From contig NZ_OZ075067.1 in assembly GCF_964186585.1 (NCBI RefSeq), positions 2,356,001 to 2,420,000 of the forward strand: a DNA stretch of 64,000 nucleotides, given 5' to 3'. This document shows positions 14,880 to 23,860 of this stretch, piece after piece. Under the pieces are notes generated by a model that was given only the letters and a program-made list of their open reading frames with translations, did no database searches and was not told the origin of the DNA. Numbering within the stretch: position 1 is the stretch's first letter; each line of letters begins with the position of its first letter. A program made the translations under genes and the position numbers. This DNA is from Microbacterium sp. MM2322. Its GTDB lineage: Bacteria > Actinomycetota > Actinomycetes > Actinomycetales > Microbacteriaceae.

Positions 14880-16391
14880 ATGACAGAAACCACCCTGGCG
14901 GCGCCGCACACGCCCGCCGATCTGCCCACCCGCATCCAGCACTACATCGACGGCGCCTTCGTCGACTCGGTGGACGGCGACACCTTCGACGTGCTCGAGC
15001 CCGTCACGAACCGCACCTATCTGCAGGCAGCGGCCGGCAAGAAAGCCGACGTGGATGCCGCCGTCGCCGCCGCGCGCCGCGCGTTCACCGAGGGCCCGTG
15101 GCCGCGGATGCTGCCGCGCGAGCGCTCGCGGGTGCTGCACCGCATCGCCGACATCGTCGAGTCGCGCGATGCCCGCCTCGCCGAGCTCGAGTCGTTCGAC
15201 TCCGGCCTGCCCATCACGCAGGCCCTCGGTCAGGCGCGACGCGCGGCCGAGAACTTCCGCTTCTTCGCCGACCTGATCGTCGCGCAGACCGACGACGCCT
15301 TCAAGGTCCCCGGCCGCCAGCTCAACTACGTCAACCGCAAGCCGATCGGTGTCGCGGGGCTCATCACGCCTTGGAACACGCCGTTCATGCTCGAGTCCTG
15401 GAAGCTCGGCCCCGCGCTCGCCACCGGCAACACCGTCGTGCTGAAGCCCGCCGAGTTCACGCCGCTGTCGGCGTCGCTGTGGGCGGGCATCTTCGAAGAG
15501 GCGGGACTGCCCGCGGGCGTCTTCAACCTCGTCAACGGCCTCGGCGAAGAAGCCGGCGACGCCCTCGTGAAGCACCCCGATGTGCCGCTCATCTCGTTCA
15601 CCGGCGAGAGCTCGACCGGCCAGCTGATCTTCGCCAACGCGGCGCCCTGGTTGAAGGGCCTGTCGATGGAACTCGGCGGCAAGTCCCCCGCGATCGTGTT
15701 CGAGGACGCCGACCTCGAGGCAGCGGTCGACGCGACGATCTTCGGGGTCTTCTCCCTCAACGGCGAGCGCTGCACGGCGGGCAGCCGCATCCTGGTCCAG
15801 CGTTCGATCTACGAGGAGTTCGTCGAGCGTTACGCGGCGCAGGCGACGCGGGTGAAGGTCGGCTACCCGCATGACCCCGCGACCGAGGTCGGCGCACTCG
15901 TGCACCCGGAGCACTTCGCCAAGGTGATGTCGTACGTCGAGCTCGGCAAGACCGAGGGCCGCCTCGTCGCCGGCGGCGGACGGCCCGACGGATTCGCCGA
16001 GGGCAACTTCGTCGCCCCGACGGTGTTCGCCGACGTGCCGCCGACGGCGCGCATCTTCCAGGAGGAGATCTTCGGGCCGGTCGTGGCGATCACGCCCTTC
16101 GACACAGAGGAACAGGCGCTCGCGCTCGCGAACGACACGAAGTACGGCCTCGCCGCCTACCTCTGGACGAACGATCTGACCCGCGCGCACAACTTCTCGC
16201 AGGCGATCGAGGCAGGCATGGTGTGGCTGAACTCGAACAACGTGCGCGACCTCCGCACCCCGTTCGGCGGCGTCAAGGCGTCGGGCCTCGGGCACGAGGG
16301 CGGCTACCGCTCCATCGACTTCTACACCGACCAGCAGGCCGTGCACATCACGCTCGGCGAACCCCACCACCCCACGTTCGGCAAGAACTGA
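14880..16391 (+). CDS. hpaE: 5-carboxymethyl-2-hydroxymuconic semialdehyde dehydrogenase
   Basis: A 503-residue aldehyde dehydrogenase. Catalytic Asn166 is in PWNTP, the general base Glu264 is in MELGGKSP and the nucleophile Cys298 is in NGERCTAGS; the NAD+-binding FTGESSTGQ is at 240-248. End-to-end character (HYIDGAFVDS at the N-terminus, RTPFGGVKASGLGHEGG near the C-terminus) matches HpaE. It oxidises the ring-cleavage product of homoprotocatechuate to 5-carboxymethyl-2-hydroxymuconate. It lies 22 bp after the regulator gene and 23 bp before hpaD, in one operon. Gene-by-gene order supports this assignment over other aldehyde dehydrogenases. Confidence 0.9.
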   Translation: MTETTLAAPHTPADLPTRIQHYIDGAFVDSVDGDTFDVLEPVTNRTYLQAAAGKKADVDAAVAAARRAFTEGPWPRMLPRERSRVLHRIADIVESRDARLAELESFDSGLPITQALGQARRAAENFRFFADLIVAQTDDAFKVPGRQLNYVNRKPIGVAGLITPWNTPFMLESWKLGPALATGNTVVLKPAEFTPLSASLWAGIFEEAGLPAGVFNLVNGLGEEAGDALVKHPDVPLISFTGESSTGQLIFANAAPWLKGLSMELGGKSPAIVFEDADLEAAVDATIFGVFSLNGERCTAGSRILVQRSIYEEFVERYAAQATRVKVGYPHDPATEVGALVHPEHFAKVMSYVELGKTEGRLVAGGGRPDGFAEGNFVAPTVFADVPPTARIFQEEIFGPVVAITPFDTEEQALALANDTKYGLAAYLWTNDLTRAHNFSQAIEAGMVWLNSNNVRDLRTPFGGVKASGLGHEGGYRSIDFYTDQQAVHITLGEPHHPTFGKN

Positions 16392-16414
16392 CTTTCCCAC
16401 GCAAGGACGCTGAC

Positions 16415-17578
16415 ATGACACACCGCGACGGGATGACGAAGACGTCATCCGGATTCTTCGTCTCGCAAGAAGCTCCCATCCGCACCGACGACCCGGTGCA
16501 GACGCCCACCTGCCCCGCCCCCGACATCCTGCGCTGCGCGTACATGGACCTCGTGGTCACCGACCTCGCGGCATCCCGCCAGTTCTACGTCGACATCCTC
16601 GGACTCCACGTCACCGAGGAGGACGACGACGTCATCTATCTCCGCTCGACGGAGGAGTTCATCCACCACAACCTCGTGCTGCGGAAGGGCCCCCTCGCCG
16701 CCGTCGCCGCGTTCTCGTACCGCGTCCGCACCCCCGAAGACCTCGATCGGGCAGTGGCCTTCTACGAGGAGATCGGATGCCGCGTCGAGCGCCGTCCCGA
16801 GGGGTTCACGAAGGGCATCGGCGACTCGGTGCGCGTCGAGGATCCCCTCGGGTTCCCGTACGAGTTCTTCCACCAGAGCGAGCACGTCGAGCGGCTGTCG
16901 TGGCGATACGACCTGCAGATCCCCGGCGAGCTCGTCCGCCTCGACCACTTCAACCAGGTGACGCCCGACGTCCCGCGCGCGGTGCGCCACTACCAGGACC
17001 TCGGGTTCCGGGTGACCGAGGACATCCAGGACGAGGACGGCATCGTGTACGCGGCGTGGATGCGGCGCAAGCCCACCGTGCACGACACCGCCGCGACCGG
17101 CGGCGACGGGCCGCGCATGCACCACGTCGCCTTCGCGACGCACGAGAAGCACAACATCCTCGCGATCTGCGACAAGCTCGGCGCCCTCCGCCGCTCCGAC
17201 GCGATCGAGCGCGGACCCGGCCGACACGGCGTCTCGAACGCCTTCTACCTCTACCTCCGCGACCCCGACGGGCACCGCGTGGAGATCTACACGCAGGACT
17301 ACTACACGGGCGACCCCGACAACCCGGTCATCACGTGGGACGTGCACGACAACCAGCGCCGCGACTTCTGGGGCAACCCCGTCGTGCCGTCCTGGTACAC
17401 CGAGGCATCCCTCGTCCTCGACCTCGACGGCAATCCGCAGCCGGTGCGCACCCGCGAGCACCGGAGCGAGATGGCCGTGACGATCGGCGCCGACGGATTC
17501 TCGTACACCCGCGAGGGCGACGACGAAGCGATGCCGTCGTGGAAGCAGGGCGAGTACAAGCTGGGAAACCAGCTCTGA
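16415..17578 (+). CDS. hpaD: 3,4-dihydroxyphenylacetate (homoprotocatechuate) 2,3-dioxygenase
   Basis: A 387-residue extradiol dioxygenase of the vicinal-oxygen-chelate type. It is very close to the Brevibacterium fuscum Fe and Arthrobacter globiformis Mn enzymes. With an offset of 23 residues from B. fuscum, the metal ligands are His178 (LDHFNQ), His237 (RMHHVAF) and Glu290 (HRVEIYT). Active-site His223 and Tyr280 are also conserved. The N-terminus is about 20 residues longer than in those enzymes; a second Met at codon 7 (16433) is an alternative start. It opens the ring between C2 and C3 to give 5-carboxymethyl-2-hydroxymuconic semialdehyde. Whether Fe or Mn is used cannot be read from the ligands. 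Confidence 0.95.
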   Translation: MTHRDGMTKTSSGFFVSQEAPIRTDDPVQTPTCPAPDILRCAYMDLVVTDLAASRQFYVDILGLHVTEEDDDVIYLRSTEEFIHHNLVLRKGPLAAVAAFSYRVRTPEDLDRAVAFYEEIGCRVERRPEGFTKGIGDSVRVEDPLGFPYEFFHQSEHVERLSWRYDLQIPGELVRLDHFNQVTPDVPRAVRHYQDLGFRVTEDIQDEDGIVYAAWMRRKPTVHDTAATGGDGPRMHHVAFATHEKHNILAICDKLGALRRSDAIERGPGRHGVSNAFYLYLRDPDGHRVEIYTQDYYTGDPDNPVITWDVHDNQRRDFWGNPVVPSWYTEASLVLDLDGNPQPVRTREHRSEMAVTIGADGFSYTREGDDEAMPSWKQGEYKLGNQL

Positions 17579-18363
17579 TGCTCTCCGCCGAGGACGTCTC
17601 CCGCATCGCCGACGAGCTCGCCGAGGCCGACCGCACGCACGGCGTCATCCCGAGGATCACCGCCCGCTACCCGGGGGCGACGGTCGAGGATTCGTACGCG
17701 ATCCAGGGGGTGTGGCGCGATCGGATGATCGCGTCGGGCCGCCGTCTCGTCGGTCGAAAGATCGGTCTCACGTCGAAGGCGATGCAGCAGGCGACCGGCA
17801 TCACCGAGCCCGACTACGGGGTCATGTTCGACGACACCGTCTACCGCTCGGGCGACCGCATCCCGGTCGACCACTTCTCCAACGTGCGCATCGAGGTCGA
17901 GCTGGCGTTCGTTCTCGCCCGCCCGCTCGAAGGTCCCGACTGCACGCTCGACGACGCCCTCGCGGCGATCGAGTACGCCGTTCCCGCCCTCGAGGTGCTC
18001 AACTCGCACATCGAGCTCGAGGGCCGCACGATCGTCGACACGATCAGCGACAACGCCGCCTATGGTGCGATGGTCCTCGGCACCGAGCACCGCCGCCCCG
18101 ATGAGATCGACCTGCGGTGGGTGCCGGGCGTGCTCTCGCGGAACGGCGAGATCGAGGAGACGGGCGTCGCACAGGGAGTGCTCGGCCACCCCGCGACGGG
18201 TGTCGCGTGGCTCGCGAACAAGTTCCACCAGCACGGGGCGCGGCTCGAGGCGGGAGAGATCATCCTGGCGGGCTCGTTCACCCGGCCGATGTGGGTCTCG
18301 CGAGGCGACCTGGTGCGCTGCGACTATGGACCGATGGGGGTCATCGAATGCCGTTTCATCTGA
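17578..18363 (+). CDS. hpaH: 2-oxo-hept-3-ene-1,7-dioate hydratase
   Basis: A 261-residue member of the hydratase/decarboxylase branch of the FAH superfamily. Characteristic segments are GRKIGLTSKAMQQATGITEPDYGVMFDD, VRIEVELAFVLARPL (metal-binding Glu pair) and ILAGSFTRPMWVSRGD near the C-terminus. It adds water to the dienol product of decarboxylation and isomerisation, giving 4-hydroxy-2-oxoheptanedioate for HpaI. Its ATG overlaps the hpaD stop (TGATG), and the hpaI start lies inside its end, so translation of the three genes is coupled. Confidence 0.92.
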   Translation: MLSAEDVSRIADELAEADRTHGVIPRITARYPGATVEDSYAIQGVWRDRMIASGRRLVGRKIGLTSKAMQQATGITEPDYGVMFDDTVYRSGDRIPVDHFSNVRIEVELAFVLARPLEGPDCTLDDALAAIEYAVPALEVLNSHIELEGRTIVDTISDNAAYGAMVLGTEHRRPDEIDLRWVPGVLSRNGEIEETGVAQGVLGHPATGVAWLANKFHQHGARLEAGEIILAGSFTRPMWVSRGDLVRCDYGPMGVIECRFI

Positions 18364-19130
18364 ATCCGACCTTCCGCGACGCGCTCGCGGCGGCCGACCG
18401 CCCGCTCGCCGGGATGTGGGTCTGCTCCGGGTCGCCGCTCGTCGCCGAGATCTGCGCGGGTGCAGGGCTCGACTGGCTGCTCATCGACATGGAGCACTCC
18501 CCGAACGGACTCGAGTCGGTGTTGGCGCAGCTGCAGGCGGTCGGCGCGGCACCCGTGACACCCGTCGTCCGGGTGCCGATCGGCGATGTCGTCACGATCA
18601 AGCAGGTGCTCGATCTCGGCGCCCAGAACATCCTCGTCCCCATGGTCGATACGGCCGAGCAGGCGAGTGAGCTCGTCGAGGCGGTCCGCTATCCCCCGCG
18701 GGGTCGCCGCGGGGTCGGGTCGGCGCTCGCCCGCTCGGCCCGCTGGAACCGCGTCGAGGACTACCTCGCCGACGCCGACCGGCACGTGTCGCTGTTCGTC
18801 CAGGTCGAGACCACCGAGGGCGTGCACAACGCGGCCGAGATCGCCGCGGTCGACGGGGTCGACGGGGTCTTCGTCGGCCCGAGCGACCTCGCGGCCTCGA
18901 TGGGCCTGCTGGGCGCGCAGACGCATCCCGATGTCGTCGCCGCCGTCCTCGACGCGTTCACCGCCGTCCGCGCGGCGGGCAAGCCCGTGGGCGTCAACGC
19001 ATTCGACCCGGATGCCGCACAGCGCTACCTCGACGAGGGTGCGTCGTTCGTGCTGGTCGGCGCCGACGTCGCCCTGCTCGCGCGGGGGTCCGAGGCGCTC
19101 GCGGCCCGGTGGGGTCGCGCCGGCGGCTGA
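18348..19130 (+). CDS. hpaI: 4-hydroxy-2-oxoheptane-1,7-dioate aldolase
   Basis: A 260-residue class II aldolase of the HpcH/HpaI family. DWLLIDMEHSPNG carries the metal-associated Asp/Glu and catalytic base region. VVRVPIGDVVTIKQVLDLGAQNILVPMVDT, VQVETTEGVHN and FVGPSDLAASMG follow in the usual order. It cleaves the last intermediate to pyruvate and succinic semialdehyde. The start overlaps hpaH by 16 bases. It is the last gene of the operon. No isomerase gene hpaF and no semialdehyde dehydrogenase gene is present in this cluster. Confidence 0.93.
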   Translation: MPFHLNPTFRDALAAADRPLAGMWVCSGSPLVAEICAGAGLDWLLIDMEHSPNGLESVLAQLQAVGAAPVTPVVRVPIGDVVTIKQVLDLGAQNILVPMVDTAEQASELVEAVRYPPRGRRGVGSALARSARWNRVEDYLADADRHVSLFVQVETTEGVHNAAEIAAVDGVDGVFVGPSDLAASMGLLGAQTHPDVVAAVLDAFTAVRAAGKPVGVNAFDPDAAQRYLDEGASFVLVGADVALLARGSEALAARWGRAGG

Positions 19131-19145
19131 GGGTCCGCGCGAACG

Positions 19146-20114
19146 TCAGCGGGCGGCATCCCACCACTGCAAGGTGCGGACCGCGAGGAACGTGAGCCAC
19201 CGCGACGGCTGACCCTCGGGAGCATCGACATCGAACCAGCGTCGCCCTTCGAGCGTTCGCCCCTGGTGCCACGCGCCGTCGGGATGCCGCGCCGCGCGCA
19301 CCATCTCGATCGCCGCGGCGAGTCGCGGATCAGGAGCGGAACCGTCGCGCAGCGACGCCTCGCGGAAGTGGTCGAGCGCGGCGAGCGCGCTGTAGCGGTG
19401 CCGGTTGGGGTACACGAAGTCGGTGACGAAAGAGCCGACGAGCTCGCCCGTCGACAGCCGGTAGGCGAGGCGCCGCTCGAGCAGGTATTCCTCGCCGCGG
19501 TTCCGACTGGCCCGGAGGGCCGTGTCGCCGGTGAACTGCTCATAGGCGAGCATGCCGCGGACGGCATTCAGCGTCGAGTGGAACGAACCGCGCACCGAAT
19601 CGCCCTCCTCCGCCTCGCAGTTCCAGCCGCCGTCGGCGAGCTGATGTGCGGGGAACCACGCGGCGAGGGCGGAGACGTCTGCACCGAGCCACGCTCCCGC
19701 GCCCAGGGTGAACGCGTTGATGCAGACATCCACCTCACCGCCCCAATAGGGCAGGTCGTCGTACTCCCAGCGACTGTTGCGGTCGAGCTTTTCCGCGGTG
19801 CCCCCGAGAGCGGATGCCGCGACTCCCCACTCACGCAGATCCTTCAGCGTCCAGGTCGTCGCCGTCCACGGCTGGCCGGGCATCTCGGACTCGGGGCTGC
19901 CGAAGAACCCGGCGGGGAAGTACGCCCCGCCCTCCCACTGCCCGTCAGCCCCCTGCTGAGCGAGGAGAGTCGCGCCGTTCCCCTCCGTCGCGACCCGCGC
20001 GCGTGTGGCCTCCCACTGTGCGCTCGGCGCCCTGAGCAGATCCCGCTCGACCTGCCATCGCAGCGACGGATCGGAGTCGAGCAGCCAGTCGAGGGTCTCC
20101 TGCGCGGGGGTCAT
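19146..20114 (-). CDS. Alpha/alpha-toroid (squalene-cyclase/prenyltransferase-like) protein
   Basis: A 322-residue protein of repeated helical hairpins with the QADGQW-like signatures of terpene-cyclase toroids (LLAQQGADGQWEGG, HQLADGGWNCEAEEGDSVRG, ARHPDGAWHQG). There is no DxDD or other cyclase active-site motif, and it is half the length of squalene-hopene cyclases, so catalysis on terpenes is unlikely. Such stand-alone toroids in actinobacteria have no settled function. It ends 15 bp from the convergent hpaI stop. The ATG at 20114 starts the conserved TPAQETLDWLLDSDPSLRWQ. Confidence 0.75.
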   Translation of the reverse strand: MTPAQETLDWLLDSDPSLRWQVERDLLRAPSAQWEATRARVATEGNGATLLAQQGADGQWEGGAYFPAGFFGSPESEMPGQPWTATTWTLKDLREWGVAASALGGTAEKLDRNSRWEYDDLPYWGGEVDVCINAFTLGAGAWLGADVSALAAWFPAHQLADGGWNCEAEEGDSVRGSFHSTLNAVRGMLAYEQFTGDTALRASRNRGEEYLLERRLAYRLSTGELVGSFVTDFVYPNRHRYSALAALDHFREASLRDGSAPDPRLAAAIEMVRAARHPDGAWHQGRTLEGRRWFDVDAPEGQPSRWLTFLAVRTLQWWDAAR

Positions 20115-20176
20115 GCCTGCATCCTCGCGCCGGCCGCCGACATCCGCCAGGGCGCGCACCCTGCCCTCCCCTCGAC

Positions 20177-20235
20177 AAACGGCATCCCGGTCCAGGCACG
20201 CGGCGCCGCCCCCTGTCTCGTCCCGGATGCCGTTT
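20177..20235 (-). terminator. Inverted GGATGCC pair between two same-strand genes
   Basis: AAACGGCATCC (20177-20187) and GGATGCCGTTT (20225-20235) form an 11-bp stem. The 37-base loop is GC-rich and may fold further. It lies after the SDR gene and before the toroid gene, so it may end the first transcript. It is built from the heptamer that is over-represented across the window. Confidence 0.45.
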
Positions 20236-20302
20236 CTCGGCACGCGCGCGGCTCCCCCGCCACCGGCGCACCGGGCGTCGCTCAGGCGACCTGCACCGGA
20301 AC

Positions 20303-21103
20303 TCAGCGCTGCGCGAGCATCTCGCCGTAGCCGTCCTCGAACGACGGGTATGCGAGGCCGTCGACGACCTCGGCCAGACGCGACCCGTCGAGGATGGTGC
20401 CGCGCCGCTCGGCGGGCTCCCCCCGAGGCGGCACCGGCACGCCGAGGCGACCGGCGAGGAAGGTCACGACCTCGCCGAGCGTCGCGGGCCGCCGGTCGAC
20501 GGCGTGGAGGACGGCAGGCACCTCGTCGGCCTGCAGGAGCGTCACGATCGTGCGGACGACGTCGGTCTCGTGGATGCGGTTGGTCCGGCGGTCGTGATCG
20601 ACGGGTGTGCCTGCGAGCACCTGGCGGATGAGCCGATCGCGGCCGGGGCCGTAGATGCCGGCGGGGCGCAGGATGGTCGCGCCGAACAGCTCCACCGCGC
20701 GCTCCTCCCCGTCGACGAGCTGCTGGGCGCGCTCGCTCCGCGGCCGCGGCTCGTCGCTCTCGTCGAGCGGACGCTCGTCGCCGTACCCCTCGAACACGCG
20801 CGTCGACGACACCCATACCGTGCGCCTCGGAGCGGCGGGCAGCGCCTCGGCGACGCGGGTGATCGCGGCCGCGAGGAAGTCGGGCTCGTCCCCCGGGGGG
20901 AGCGTCACGACGACGGCATCGACCGCGGGCAAGGCTTCCGCAAGCGGCTGGGACAGATCCGCGGCGATGTGCCGCCAGCCGTCCGAATCGGATGCCGCCG
21001 ACCGCCGCAGCGTGACCACCTCGCCGCCCGCGCTGCGGAGCTCTTCCGCCACGCGCGAACCGATGCGTCCGGAACCGACCAACAGCGTGCGTGCGGGAGT
21101 CAT
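20303..21103 (-). CDS. SDR-fold NAD(P)-dependent epimerase/dehydratase-like protein
   Basis: A 266-residue Rossmann protein with an N-terminal GSGRIGSRVAEEL dinucleotide motif (residues 10-22), a strand VDAVVVTLPPG and the active-site-like region WVSSTRVFEGYG...RPAGIYGPGRDR. It belongs to the extended/atypical SDR class (YeeZ-like). The usual catalytic Tyr-x3-Lys is not intact (EERAVELFGATILRPAGIYG), so enzymatic activity is uncertain. The ATG at 21103 follows a G-rich ribosome-binding site. It is divergent from the amino-acid ABC transporter. Confidence 0.75.
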   Translation of the reverse strand: MTPARTLLVGSGRIGSRVAEELRSAGGEVVTLRRSAASDSDGWRHIAADLSQPLAEALPAVDAVVVTLPPGDEPDFLAAAITRVAEALPAAPRRTVWVSSTRVFEGYGDERPLDESDEPRPRSERAQQLVDGEERAVELFGATILRPAGIYGPGRDRLIRQVLAGTPVDHDRRTNRIHETDVVRTIVTLLQADEVPAVLHAVDRRPATLGEVVTFLAGRLGVPVPPRGEPAERRGTILDGSRLAEVVDGLAYPSFEDGYGEMLAQR

Positions 21104-21269
21104 CCCCCCATCCTCTCCCGCCTCGGCGATGACGGGCGTGTAACAAAGCGACGCCCCGGGACCCGCGGCATCCGTCCTCACGCGAGAATGATTCCGGCAC
21201 CCGTGATCCGCACCGCGGGCGTCTCCCGAATTCCCCGTCCGAGTCCGCTCGGCGCCCCCGGAGGCCCAC

Positions 21270-22130
21270 ATGTCCCGTCGTCCCGCCCTGCGCACCGCAC
21301 TCGTCGCGTCCGCCGCGGCCCTCGCCCTCCTCCTCGGAGGTTGCGCCTCGAACCCGGCCCCGGGCGCCGGATCGTCCGCCGGCGCGACTCCCTCGGCCGA
21401 CGACTACGTCACCCCCGGGAAGTTCACCGTCGCCACCGGCGAGACCGCCTACGAGCCCTACGTCTACGACGACAAGCCCGAGTCGGGCAAGGGCTTCGAG
21501 TCTGCCGTGGCGTACGCCGTCGCAGACAAGCTCGGCTTCGCGAAGGACGACGTCGAGTGGGTCCGCACGAGCTTCGAGGCGGCGATCGCGCCGGGGCCCA
21601 AGAGCTTCGACGTGAACCTGCAGCAGTACACGATCACCGACGACCGCAAGAAGGGCGTCGACTTCTCGTCGCCGTACTACTCCGCGAGCCAGTCGATCAT
21701 CGCCCTCAAGGGCGGCAAGGCCGACGGTGTCACCGACCTCGCCGGGCTGAAGGGCATCACGATCGGCGCCATGGCGAACTCGACGAGCGCCCTGACGCTC
21801 GACGCTCTCGACGTCGATCTGACGCCGAAGCTCTACAACTCGAACGAGGACGCGACTGCGGCCCTCAGCGCCGGACAGGTGGATGCCGTCGTCCTCGACA
21901 CCCCCACCGCCTACGTCGCGGTCACCGCGTACATCCCGGATTCCTTCATCGTCGGCGAGCTCCCGAAGGTGGGCGTCGAGGACCAGTGGGGCCTGCTCCT
22001 CGCCAAGGACTCCCCGCTGACGCCCGCCGTCAGCGCCGCCGTCGACGCACTCCGCGAAGACGGCACCCTTGCGAAGCTCGAGAAGGAGTGGCTCTCGGGG
22101 CTGACCGCAGGCGTGACGAAGCTCCAGTGA
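21270..22130 (+). CDS. Polar amino-acid ABC transporter, substrate-binding lipoprotein
   Basis: A 286-residue lipoprotein. The signal peptide ends in the lipobox LLLGGC with the lipidated Cys at about residue 25, followed by a Ser/Ala/Pro linker. The mature part is a type-II periplasmic-binding fold (SBP_bac_3): KFTVATGETAYEPYVY, GFESAVAYAVADKLGF, FDVNLQQYTITDDRKKGVDFSSPYY, DLAGLKGITIGAMANST and LDTPTAYVAV. Proteins of this class bind polar amino acids or their derivatives. The permease and ATPase genes follow directly, forming a three-gene importer. Confidence 0.9.
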   Translation: MSRRPALRTALVASAAALALLLGGCASNPAPGAGSSAGATPSADDYVTPGKFTVATGETAYEPYVYDDKPESGKGFESAVAYAVADKLGFAKDDVEWVRTSFEAAIAPGPKSFDVNLQQYTITDDRKKGVDFSSPYYSASQSIIALKGGKADGVTDLAGLKGITIGAMANSTSALTLDALDVDLTPKLYNSNEDATAALSAGQVDAVVLDTPTAYVAVTAYIPDSFIVGELPKVGVEDQWGLLLAKDSPLTPAVSAAVDALREDGTLAKLEKEWLSGLTAGVTKLQ

Positions 22131-22138
22131 GGACGCGC

Positions 22139-22144
22139 TAGCGT
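22139..22144 (+). promoter_or_regulatory. Possible internal leaderless -10 TAGCGT
   Basis: TAGCGT, six bases, then the GTG of the permease gene at 22151. No Shine-Dalgarno sequence is visible here, although the gene is in an operon 20 bp after the binding-protein stop. An internal promoter is possible. Confidence 0.35.
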
Positions 22145-22150
22145 CGATCC

Positions 22151-22996
22151 GTGAGTACCAGCATCCCGAGCGCACTCGAGCTCGACCGTCGCGCCTACCG
22201 GCGTGGGCGGGAGCGTCGGTCCGTGCTCATCGCGATCGGCTCGACCCTTGCCTTCGCGGTGATCGTCTGGGCGACCGTCATCAACACCGAGGGTTGGTCG
22301 AAGGTCCAGCAGGCCTTCTTCGACCCCGCTGTCGCCATCGAGGCGTTGCCGAAGGTGTGGGAGGGCTTCCTCCTCAACCTGACGGTGCTCGGCATCTCGA
22401 TCTTCACGGTCGGCGGCGTCGCGCTCGTGATCGCCCTGGTGCGCACTCTCCGGGGCCCGGTCTTCTTCCCGGTGCGGGCACTGGCGGCGGGCTACACCGA
22501 CCTCTTCCGCGGGCTGCCGTTCATCATCGTGCTGTACCTCGTCGGTTTCGGACTCCCAACCATCGTCGGCGAACGCATCGACGAACTGTTCCTCGGCATC
22601 CTCGCGGTCACCCTCACCTACTCGGCGTACGTCGCCGAGGTGATCCGGGCCGGCATCGAATCGGTGCACCCGTCGCAGCGCCTCGCCGCCCGCGCGCTCG
22701 GCTTGGGCCACGTGCAGACGCTCCGCCGCGTCGTGCTGCCGCAGGCACTCCGCAAGATGACACCGGCGCTCATGAACGACTTCATCTCGATGCAGAAAGA
22801 TGTCGGGCTGATCTCGATCATGGCGAGCCTCGATGCGCTCGCGCGGGCGAAAGGCGTCGTCGCGACGACCTACAACTTCACGCCGTACGTCGTGGCCGGC
22901 ATCCTCTTCATCCTGCTGGCGATCCCGACGATCCGCCTGACGGACTGGTACACGGCGAGGCTTCGCGAGCGCGAGCAGTCGGGATCGGTCCTGTGA
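22151..22996 (+). CDS. Polar amino-acid ABC transporter permease
   Basis: A 281-residue membrane protein with an N-terminal cytoplasmic stretch, about six transmembrane segments and the EAA loop RLAARALGLGHVQTLRRVVLPQALRKMTP. The HisM/GlnP-type segment TDLFRGLPFIIVLYLVGFGLP and the motif LTYSAYVAEVIRAGIESV confirm the amino-acid subfamily. It starts with GTG and overlaps the ATPase gene by GTGA, so both are made together. Confidence 0.92.
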   Translation: MSTSIPSALELDRRAYRRGRERRSVLIAIGSTLAFAVIVWATVINTEGWSKVQQAFFDPAVAIEALPKVWEGFLLNLTVLGISIFTVGGVALVIALVRTLRGPVFFPVRALAAGYTDLFRGLPFIIVLYLVGFGLPTIVGERIDELFLGILAVTLTYSAYVAEVIRAGIESVHPSQRLAARALGLGHVQTLRRVVLPQALRKMTPALMNDFISMQKDVGLISIMASLDALARAKGVVATTYNFTPYVVAGILFILLAIPTIRLTDWYTARLREREQSGSVL

Positions 22997-23727
22997 GCGG
23001 GGTCTTGCGGGCCACCGGCATCCGCAAGTCCTTCGGCGACCGCGAGGTGCTGAAGGGCGTCGACGTGACGCTCGGCGCGCACGAAGTCGTCGCCCTTATC
23101 GGCGCGAGCGGGTCGGGCAAGTCGACGCTCCTCCGATGCCTCGGTCTGCTGGAACCGATCGACGACGGGCAGATCTTCCTCGGCGACGAGGACATCTCCG
23201 ACCCCCGGGTCGACGGCAACCGCGTGCGAGCCCGCCTCGGCGCGGTGTTCCAGAGCTTCAACCTCTTCCCGCACCTGTCCGTGCTCGACAACGTCACGCT
23301 CGCCTCCCGCGTGGTGCACCGGATGCCGCGACGCGACGCCGAAGCCCGCGCCGCCGACCTGCTGGCCCGGGTCGGACTCGCCGACAAGGCGAAGGACCAC
23401 CCTGACCGCTTGTCGGGCGGTCAGCAGCAGCGCGTCGCCATCGCCCGCGCGATCGCGACCGACCCCGAGGTGCTGCTGCTCGACGAGATCACCTCGGCGC
23501 TCGATCCGGAGCTCGTCGGCGAGGTCCTCGAACTCGTCCGCGGCCTCGCGACCGAGGGCGCGACGATCCTGATGGCGACGCACGAGATGGCGTTCGCGCG
23601 CGACGTCGCCGACCGCGTCGTGTTCCTCGACGCCGGAACGATCGTCGAGCAGGGACTGTCGTCGGTCGTGCTGCGGCAACCGCAGGAAGCCCGCACCCAG
23701 TCGTTCCTCGCCCGCTTCACCGCCTGA
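22993..23727 (+). CDS. Polar amino-acid ABC transporter ATP-binding protein
   Basis: A 244-residue ATPase with Walker A GASGSGKST (residues 38-46), Q-loop FQSFNLFPH, signature LSGGQQQRVAIARA, Walker B VLLLDEITSALDPE and H-loop THEM. It is the GlnQ/HisP type. Its GTG start overlaps the permease stop. The hairpin at 23813-23845 ends the unit. Confidence 0.95.
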   Translation: MSGVLRATGIRKSFGDREVLKGVDVTLGAHEVVALIGASGSGKSTLLRCLGLLEPIDDGQIFLGDEDISDPRVDGNRVRARLGAVFQSFNLFPHLSVLDNVTLASRVVHRMPRRDAEARAADLLARVGLADKAKDHPDRLSGGQQQRVAIARAIATDPEVLLLDEITSALDPELVGEVLELVRGLATEGATILMATHEMAFARDVADRVVFLDAGTIVEQGLSSVVLRQPQEARTQSFLARFTA

Positions 23728-23812
23728 GGCTCGCCCGGGCAGGCTTCCCCTGTCACAACTCGCCGCGCGCCCCTGCACATTGCGACAGGCGAGCGGCTCC
23801 CCTTAACGAAGG

Positions 23813-23845
23813 CGAGGGATGCCGGGCGGCACCCGGCATCCCTCG
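23813..23845. terminator. Bidirectional terminator between convergent genes
   Basis: Perfect 14-bp stem CGAGGGATGCCGGG / CCCGGCATCCCTCG with a 5-base loop. It lies between the ABC transporter (plus) and folD (minus). The stem contains an inverted pair of GGATGCC. Confidence 0.8.
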
Positions 23846-23860
23846 TTCACGGCCGTCCGG

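Noticed and set aside
18364..19145. Terminator between hpaI and the convergent toroid gene
   Set aside because: Only 15 bp separate the two stops and no hairpin is present there.
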